Positions 14,611-19,259 of a DNA stretch of 19,259 bases are shown here, piece after piece. Source of the stretch: Planctomycetota bacterium (GTDB lineage: Bacteria; Planctomycetota; Planctomycetia; Pirellulales; Pirellulaceae); assembly GCA_029259935.1 (NCBI GenBank), contig JAJDEH010000126.1, positions 1-19,259 of the forward strand. Reading direction: 5' to 3'. The notes under the pieces were generated by a model. The model was not told the origin of the DNA. It saw nothing but the letters and a program-made list of their open reading frames with translations, and searched no databases. How positions within the stretch are numbered: position 1 is the stretch's first letter; the number at the start of each line of letters is the position of its first letter. The position numbers were made by a program, and so were the translations under genes.

Positions 14611-15099
14611 TTACGTCGCGTTGGCGAACAAGAGTTGAGCGAGTTCTTCCTGAATTTCGTTAATGCGCGGTTCGGTGGGATCGATGACGAAGACTTTGTA
14701 TTCTTTTTCGTTACGCGAACAGAACAGTACGAGTACTTCACGACCCTGCTCGTCAGTTTCCGTCTCCTCAAGCCGCAACACGCGGCGACGAATCATCAGC
14801 AATGCGAGGATATACCGCATGTCATGCTTATCGGGTTGGTCCTCTAACTGGACGAAATATTCCAGCATCACGTCGTTAGGTGCCCACTGCATTTTCTTGG
14901 CCGACAACGATGGCATTTCCGACTTCCACCAGCCCAGCGAATCTTCCGGGGGCCCCTCCCAGGCTGGCTCGGAATAATCGAGTCGAATGACCTCGGCTTG
15001 GTCCTGCCGAAGCATGGAATAAAACGCCTGGCCCGGCTTCAGTTCTTCGCCTGTTTTGGCGCAGCGGCGCGTACATCGCTGAATTTCGAGGTCGAACAT
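14611..15099 (-). CDS. Conserved-looking hypothetical cytosolic protein
   Basis: About 162 residues from the ATG at 15099. A GTG pair at 15108 gives only three more residues, and GGTGG lies before the ATG. There is no signal or membrane segment. The start MFDLEIQRCTRRCAKTGEE carries two Cys in a C-x3-C arrangement. The middle has tryptophan-rich strands (EPAWEGPPEDSLGWW), then a helical part with ALLMIRRRVLRLEE, and the end has strand and helix elements (EVLVLFCSRNEKEYKVFVID). I do not recognise a named family or an active site. Its order (Cys-rich small protein, this protein, lipoprotein) and close spacing suggest one transcript. Function unknown. Confidence 0.65.
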   Translation of the reverse strand: MFDLEIQRCTRRCAKTGEELKPGQAFYSMLRQDQAEVIRLDYSEPAWEGPPEDSLGWWKSEMPSLSAKKMQWAPNDVMLEYFVQLEDQPDKHDMRYILALLMIRRRVLRLEETETDEQGREVLVLFCSRNEKEYKVFVIDPTEPRINEIQEELAQLLFANAT

Positions 15100-15162
15100 G
15101 GACACCACCGGCGAGCAATCGAGTGAAAAGCCGTGGAATACTATGCAAAACCGGCGGTTGAC

Positions 15163-15438
15163 TCAATAGACGGTAAAGAAGCGGCTGTCGGAGCCCCCGT
15201 TGCCGATGCGGAAAGTGATGCGGCGACGGCACTTAGGGCAATTCCCAGCGTACTCGGTCGCCGTGCGGTTCACGTACACCCGCGAATAGACTCCACAGCA
15301 CGCGAAGTGAACCCCCAAATATCGGTTGTCGGGATTCGCGGCATCTTCGGCCCGCGAGGGAGGAACGCTGCTGCTGTCGAAGTTTTCGCCGATCATCGAT
15401 AGGTCCACTCGATCTGAATAAATCTCCACGCAGTTCAC
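15163..15438 (-). CDS. Small Cys-rich hypothetical protein
   Basis: Up to 91 residues, depending on the start. GTG at 15438, GTG at 15429 and ATG at 15396 are all in frame; the last has GAGTGG in front. The C-terminal half is the best part: YLGVHFACCGVYSRVYVNR followed by GNCPKCRRRITFRIG. The pair ACC plus CPKC can supply four Cys for a zinc site, and the basic residues after it would suit nucleic-acid or anionic binding. There is no membrane segment. It lies 63 bases upstream of the 14611-15099 gene on the same strand, so it is probably the first gene of that transcript. No known family is recognised. Confidence 0.6.
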   Translation of the reverse strand: MNCVEIYSDRVDLSMIGENFDSSSVPPSRAEDAANPDNRYLGVHFACCGVYSRVYVNRTATEYAGNCPKCRRRITFRIGNGGSDSRFFTVY

Positions 15439-15734
15439 CGGCGATGGCCGAATTGGTCAAGAGCGGTTTTGGCGGCCGGTTATGGCCCATTACGGCACTA
15501 TCACCGCTGAACGGTGGGACGTCGCTGGTAGCTTGTCGGGTAATGCCAACGAGTTATGAAGGATAGGTTAGAAATGTCCGGCAGGACGGAGTGTTTCGGC
15601 GCTGTGCGTCTTCATCGTCTTGCGGACAACAACCAAAAGAACGAAAAACTGGACTTCCGACCGCATCCCCTTTTGGTGTCAGGTTGACCGAACCTTGCGG
15701 CTCGGTTACAGTCATTAACCATCAATACACTGTT
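15439..15734. other. Intergenic region between divergent transcripts
   Basis: About 300 bases between the minus-strand Cys-rich gene and the leu leader. It must hold promoters for both directions, but I cannot assign firm -35/-10 pairs; TTGCGG near 15696 followed by AT-rich sequence is one weak possibility for the leader. A plus-strand frame from 15591 reads into the leader peptide but has no coding character before it. Confidence 0.4.
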
Positions 15735-15746
15735 GAGGAAACCGCC

Positions 15747-15806
15747 GTGGATTCACCTTCCCTATTGGCATTGCTACTACTTTCCCGTCACCGGGCCAAA
15801 GGGTGA
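15747..15806 (+). CDS. leuL: leu leader peptide
   Basis: A 19-residue peptide from a GTG seven bases after GAGGA. It reads VDSPSLLALLLLSRHRAKG (first residue read as Met). Six of 19 codons are Leu, and they are CTA, TTG, TTG, CTA, CTA and CTT. CTA in particular looks rare compared with the CTG-rich neighbouring genes, which would make the stretch sensitive to charged leucyl-tRNA. The TGA stop lies 31 bases before the stem of a terminator. The peptide itself probably has no function; its translation senses leucine. Too short for most gene finders. The symbol is by analogy with leuL of enterobacteria, with no claim of homology. Confidence 0.75.
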   Translation: MDSPSLLALLLLSRHRAKG

Positions 15807-15837
15807 TTTGTCGCGACGTGTTCGACTGCTGATCCAT

Positions 15838-15866
15838 CCCGAGGCTTAGAAACCTCGGGTTTTTTT
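15838..15866 (+). terminator. Intrinsic terminator of the leu attenuator
   Basis: CCCGAGG (15838-15844) pairs perfectly with CCTCGGG (15853-15859) around an 8-base loop, followed directly by seven T (15860-15866). This is a strong factor-independent terminator placed before, not after, leuA. Confidence 0.85.
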
Positions 15867-16112
15867 GTGTTTTCTCATACTGTCATCAAATTCCATGAAT
15901 GCTGCTAAATTAGATCGCTGGTCGGAACTTCGCGGTGCGTCCAGCAGGGGAATCGGCGTTCAAGATCGGTGGATTTCTCGCGCTGGGGCGCGATTGTTAT
16001 TGCCTGGCCGGCCACGAGCCGGCAACTAAGCGAACGTGATCGGGCGTCGATTGACGGGGCGCCCAACCAAGCAAAGGCACTCTCCACCGAATTTCCACAA
16101 GGAATCCATTCC
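15867..16112 (+). other. leuA leader beyond the attenuator
   Basis: About 245 bases between the terminator and the leuA start. It contains a 44-codon frame (15895-16029) with no ribosome binding site, and a GCCGG/CCGGC hairpin near 16004-16020. AAGGA at about 16099-16103 is the leuA ribosome binding site. I see no second regulatory element I can name. Confidence 0.4.
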
Positions 16113-17645
16113 ATGACGGACAAGCGATATATAAAGATATTTGATACGACCCTGCGTGACGGCGAACAGTCGCCGGGAGCGAGCATGAATCTGGCCGAGA
16201 AGATGGAGGTGGCCCAGGCGCTGATCGACCTGGGAGTCGACATTATCGAAGCCGGCTTTCCCATCGCCTCGCCGGGCGATTTTGAAGCGGTCCGCGAAAT
16301 CTCCGCCACCTTTCGCGGATCCACGATTTGCGGATTGGCCCGCTGCAACGACGCCGATATCGATCGGGCTTGGGAAGCGCTGAAACTGAGCGAACAGCCG
16401 CGTATTCATGTGTTTCTGGCGACCAGCGCGATTCATAGGGAATTCAAACTGAAGATGTCTCCCGACGAAATCGTCCAGCGCAGTGTGAAGGGCGTCCAGC
16501 GCGCCGTGGGCTATTGCGACGATGTTGAATTTTCGCCGGAAGACGCCGCCCGCACCGAACTCGATTTCCTGTGTCGCGTAGTAGAAGCGGCGATCGAGGC
16601 GGGGGCGACCACGGTCAACATTCCTGACACGGTTGGTTACGCAACTCCGCAGCAGATGGGCAAGGTGATCGCCACGCTGGTTGATCGGGTGCCCAATATC
16701 GACAAAGCGGTGATCAGCGTCCACTGCCATAACGATTTGGGACTGGCGGTGGCCAACAGTCTGGCGGCCGTCGAAAATGGAGCTGGCCAAATCGAATGTA
16801 CCGTGAATGGAATCGGCGAACGGGCGGGCAATTGTTCATTGGAAGAAGCAGTCATGGCCATGCGCACCCGTAGTGACTATTACGGTTGTGAAACGCGCGT
16901 GAATACTCAGCGGCTGGTTCCCGCCAGTCGCCTGGTGTCTTCGATTACGGGAATCCAGGTGCAGCGTAACAAGGCCATTGTCGGCCGCAACGCGTTCGCC
17001 CATGAAGCGGGAATCCACCAAGACGGAATGCTCAAGGAACGCACCACCTACGAAATCATGCGACCCGAAGATGTGGGCTTTACGAAAACGGATTTGGTAC
17101 TCGGAAAACACAGTGGCCGGGCGGCACTGGCCGATCGCGCCAAGACGCTGGGATATCACCTCACCGCGGAACAACTGCTGACAGTCTTCGACGAGTTCAA
17201 GATCCTTGCCGACAAAAAGAAAGAGGTCTACGACGGAGATATCGCCGCACTGATTGATCAGCAGATCCGTAGTATTCCTCATGAAGTATGGTCGCTGGTC
17301 GCATTTCAAGCGACTTCCAGTAGTGAAGGGGCACCGAACGTGCGAATGACCCTGCGACACGGCGATCAGGAATTCACCGAAGATCATTCCGAGGGCGACG
17401 GGCCGATCGACTGTGCCTTTTGGGCGGTCGAGAAAATCACGGGCGTGAAATTACACTGCAAGGATTATCAAGTTCGCAGCGCAACTTTGGGCCGGGATGC
17501 GCAGGGCGAGGCTACACTGGAAGTAGAACATGGCGGCCAGACGTTTCGTGGCCGGGGCGTCTCGACCGACACGGTTGAGGCGACCATCCGAGCCATCCTC
17601 GACGCGGTGAACCGAGTGGCGATGACTAAAATGAAGGCTGGATAG
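16113..17645 (+). CDS. leuA: 2-isopropylmalate synthase
   Basis: A 510-residue enzyme that condenses acetyl-CoA with 2-oxoisovalerate, the first committed step of leucine synthesis. ATG 16113 has AAGGA nine bases upstream and matches the usual family start; the open frame upstream lacks similarity. The TIM-barrel catalytic domain carries [10 protein letters not shown] (13-22, with metal ligand D16), HCHNDLGLA (H204 and H206 as metal ligands, D208) and [23 protein letters not shown] and [10 protein letters not shown] lie in the linker subdomains. The C-terminal 130 residues (from about [10 protein letters not shown]) match the LeuA regulatory dimer domain that binds leucine for feedback inhibition. 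Length fits the short-chain bacterial type (510-525). It is controlled at two levels: attenuation by the leader upstream and, by family knowledge, leucine feedback. No other leu genes follow. Confidence 0.95.
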   Translation: MTDKRYIKIFDTTLRDGEQSPGASMNLAEKMEVAQALIDLGVDIIEAGFPIASPGDFEAVREISATFRGSTICGLARCNDADIDRAWEALKLSEQPRIHVFLATSAIHREFKLKMSPDEIVQRSVKGVQRAVGYCDDVEFSPEDAARTELDFLCRVVEAAIEAGATTVNIPDTVGYATPQQMGKVIATLVDRVPNIDKAVISVHCHNDLGLAVANSLAAVENGAGQIECTVNGIGERAGNCSLEEAVMAMRTRSDYYGCETRVNTQRLVPASRLVSSITGIQVQRNKAIVGRNAFAHEAGIHQDGMLKERTTYEIMRPEDVGFTKTDLVLGKHSGRAALADRAKTLGYHLTAEQLLTVFDEFKILADKKKEVYDGDIAALIDQQIRSIPHEVWSLVAFQATSSSEGAPNVRMTLRHGDQEFTEDHSEGDGPIDCAFWAVEKITGVKLHCKDYQVRSATLGRDAQGEATLEVEHGGQTFRGRGVSTDTVEATIRAILDAVNRVAMTKMKAG

Positions 17646-17708
17646 TCTTGACGGATGGCAGCGAGTGAACGTGAAGAAGTCTTCCACGGAAAATCTGTTA
17701 CGAACTGT

Positions 17709-17724
17709 CCTGGAAGAGGCCAGG
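17709..17724 (+). promoter_or_regulatory. Small hairpin over the ribosome binding site of the FHA gene
   Basis: CCTGG (17709-17713) and CCAGG (17720-17724) pair around the loop AAGAGG, just before the ATG at 17732. The likely Shine-Dalgarno AGG (17722-17724, seven bases before the ATG) lies in the stem, so the hairpin could dampen translation. There is no terminator between leuA and this gene, so read-through from leuA is possible. Confidence 0.3.
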
Positions 17725-17731
17725 TAGTTGT

Positions 17732-19259
17732 ATGGCTACTATTAATGTCATGCTGGACGACGGCGAGTCGAGAAGCGTGCCCCTGCTTCGTCGCGAGACG
17801 ATGATCGGCCGCCAATCGACTTGCGACGTCGTGCTGCCCGATTCCACGGTATCGCGAATTCATGCGCGCATCGTGTGCGATCGCGATGGTTTTTACGTCG
17901 AGGACTTGGACAGCTCGCACGGCACCAAGCTGAACGGCCAGCGGCTCACCAACCGCGAGCTGTTAGGCAACCTTGATAGAATTCAAATATCGGGCGCGCT
18001 GCTGACGTTCTACGAGTCGGATTCGCCCCAGGATTTGGATGCGGCCAAAGGCCTAACGGCCGACAATTCATCGGCGATTCTCAGCCGGCAAGACCCTTCG
18101 GAAGTGATCACCCGGAGCAACGTCAACGCACAGAAAAAACTGCGGGCGTTGCTCGAAATTAACGAGATCCTGGGGGCGTCCCTGGACACCGACCAGATCT
18201 TTCCGGCATTGCTCGATCGAGTCTTTCAGATCTTTCCGCAGGCCCGCCGAGGTTGCGTGCTGCTGGCCGACTCACTAGAAGGCGACCTAATCCCGCAGGC
18301 GGTTAAGAATTTGGAGGACTCGGGCAATTCGCGGCGCGCGGTCAGCCGTACGATTGCCGAATGCGTGATCAATAATGGCGAAGCGATCTTGTGTGCCGAC
18401 ACCAACCTTGATTCGCGGTTCATGTCTAGCGATTCGGTGGCCACGTTGCAGATCCGTTCGGTGATGTGCGCGCCGTTGTTGGCCGCCGAATCGAAGCCGC
18501 TGGGAATGATCCAAATCGAAACCGATGAAACGCGGTCGCCCTTCTTGGAGGATGACCTGGAAGTGCTGATCAACGTCGCCAAGCTGGCCGGCCACATCGT
18601 TTCGCACGCAAGATTGCACCAATCGCAGTTGCAATACGATCGGCGTGAACGCGACGTCTCGTTTGCCAAGCAAGTGCAACTTCATTTCTTACCGCAAGCG
18701 CCGCCCGAGATTCCCGGTTACAAGGTACGTGATTTTTATCGTGCCGCCGAGGGCGTGGGGGGCGACTATTTTGGTTACATCGATTTGTCCGACGGCCGCC
18801 ATGCCATTGCCATGGGGGATGTTTCGGGAAAAGGCGTCTCGGCCGCCTTGCTGATGGCCCGCCTGTGCAGCGACGTTCGCTACTGTTTGGCGACTAGGCC
18901 GACACCGGCCGAGGCGGTCGCCCAACTTGACCGGGAAATGGTGAACGCCGTTTTGTTGGGCGGCTTCATCACGTTTGTGCTTTGCGTTTTAGATTGTCGG
19001 ACGCATGAATTGAGCGTCGTCAATGCCGGCCATATGCCGCCGCTGTGTCGCCGCGCGAAATCGGGCCGGGTCGAAGCGATCGGTGGCGACGTGGCGAATC
19101 TGCCTTTGGGCGTCGGATCGGATTCGGCCTTTCGGCAGGCCAATATCCAACTAGAACCGGGCGACGCTTTCTTTCTGTACACCGACGGCGTCAGCGAGGC
19201 GACCAACTCCAAACTGGATTTGTTCGGTACCGAGCGGATTTCAAAGTTGATGGCCGAAC
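17732..19259 (+). CDS. FHA-GAF-PP2C (RsbU/SpoIIE-like) protein phosphatase, 3' partial
   Basis: At least 509 residues; the gene runs off the window. Residues 1-95 are an FHA domain with all key motifs: MIGRQSTCDVVLPDS (24-38), VSRIHARI (40-47) and DSSHGTKLNG (60-69); it binds phosphothreonine peptides. Residues of about 130-300 form a GAF sensor domain (starting LLEINEILGASLDTDQIF, ending PLGMIQIETDE). From about 310 follows a PP2C/SpoIIE-type phosphatase: FLPQAPPEIPGY, GVGGDYFGY (D345), GDVSGKGVSAALLMA (D363), NAGHMPP and FFLYTDGVSEATN (D485). The metal-binding Asp residues are present, so it should be active. Such proteins dephosphorylate anti-sigma factor antagonists in partner-switching pathways. 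No partner is within the window. It is cytosolic. The ATG at 17732 has AGG seven bases upstream. Confidence 0.9.
   Translation, partial: MATINVMLDDGESRSVPLLRRETMIGRQSTCDVVLPDSTVSRIHARIVCDRDGFYVEDLDSSHGTKLNGQRLTNRELLGNLDRIQISGALLTFYESDSPQDLDAAKGLTADNSSAILSRQDPSEVITRSNVNAQKKLRALLEINEILGASLDTDQIFPALLDRVFQIFPQARRGCVLLADSLEGDLIPQAVKNLEDSGNSRRAVSRTIAECVINNGEAILCADTNLDSRFMSSDSVATLQIRSVMCAPLLAAESKPLGMIQIETDETRSPFLEDDLEVLINVAKLAGHIVSHARLHQSQLQYDRRERDVSFAKQVQLHFLPQAPPEIPGYKVRDFYRAAEGVGGDYFGYIDLSDGRHAIAMGDVSGKGVSAALLMARLCSDVRYCLATRPTPAEAVAQLDREMVNAVLLGGFITFVLCVLDCRTHELSVVNAGHMPPLCRRAKSGRVEAIGGDVANLPLGVGSDSAFRQANIQLEPGDAFFLYTDGVSEATNSKLDLFGTERISKLMAE

Larger units (their letters stand above)
15735..15866 (+). 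promoter_or_regulatory. Leucine-responsive transcription attenuator of leuA
   Basis: The unit comprises GAGGA (15735-15739), a 19-codon leader peptide with six Leu codons (15747-15806), a 31-base spacer and an intrinsic terminator (15838-15866), 246 bases ahead of leuA. A possible weak antiterminator pairs GGG and GAT around the leader stop (15801-15807) with ATC and CCC at 15832-15840, which would remove the first arm of the terminator. Under leucine starvation a ribosome stalled on the CTA/TTG/CTT run would leave that arm free to pair; otherwise the terminator forms. The architecture is seen directly; the antiterminator and the control logic are inference from known leu/ilv attenuators. Confidence 0.75.

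Noticed and set aside
15591..15746. Longer ORF reading into the leu leader peptide
   Set aside because: The added part is Ser/Cys/Arg-rich with no homology-like pattern, while GAGGA-N7-GTG just before the Leu run marks the real start.
15895..16029. 44-codon ORF between attenuator and leuA
   Set aside because: No ribosome binding site and no protein-like pattern; it lies downstream of the terminator, so it cannot be the sensing peptide.
16026..16790. 254-codon minus-strand frame
   Set aside because: It is antisense to the catalytic part of leuA, whose motifs are unmistakable.

Overview
The window looks like a chromosomal segment of a planctomycete, probably of the Pirellulales type. I infer this from protein style, not from a marker gene. 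The signs are moderately high GC in most genes, a secreted HEAT plus coiled-coil protein, an FHA-GAF-PP2C phosphatase, an acidic single-pass membrane protein beside a degenerate BY-kinase-like ATPase, and small Cys-rich proteins of unknown function. I see no tRNA, rRNA, CRISPR array or intact insertion sequence.

Layout. (1) Positions 1-2040 are visibly more AT-rich and look like an accessory island, read on the minus strand. It holds a broken, possibly deaminase-like toxin remnant, a SUKH-3 family immunity protein, a tiny zinc-ribbon protein and a frameshifted small membrane protein. (2) Positions 2054-2551 hold an unrecognised ORF of doubtful status. (3) Positions 2600-5625 form a tight plus-strand set: an FAD/NAD(P)-dependent oxidoreductase, a radical SAM enzyme with C-terminal auxiliary cysteines, and a calcineurin-like phosphoesterase whose first metal-binding motif is missing. 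I regard this as an uncharacterised three-enzyme pathway. (4) Positions 5750-6868 encode a secreted HEAT-repeat/coiled-coil protein, convergent with the next block. (5) A four-gene minus-strand operon runs from 12497 to 6865: an acidic disordered single-pass membrane protein, a BY-kinase-like ATPase with an altered P-loop, an ExeA-type AAA ATPase and a GT39-like membrane glycosyltransferase. It is probably an envelope or surface-polysaccharide system. (6) A MerR/GyrI-like regulator (12656-13474) has a MerR-type promoter with a 19-bp spacer. (7) Three minus-strand genes of unknown role follow (13589-15438), one of them a lipoprotein. (8) leuA (16113-17645) is preceded by a leucine-codon leader peptide and an intrinsic terminator, together a textbook-like attenuator. 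(9) An FHA-GAF-PP2C phosphatase starts at 17732 and runs off the end.

The strongest points for a second look are the leucine attenuator, the oxidoreductase/radical SAM/pseudo-phosphoesterase operon, the toxin-immunity island with its two apparent frameshifts, and the envelope operon with its lysine-less P-loop. All functional calls come from reading motifs by eye. No database search was run.
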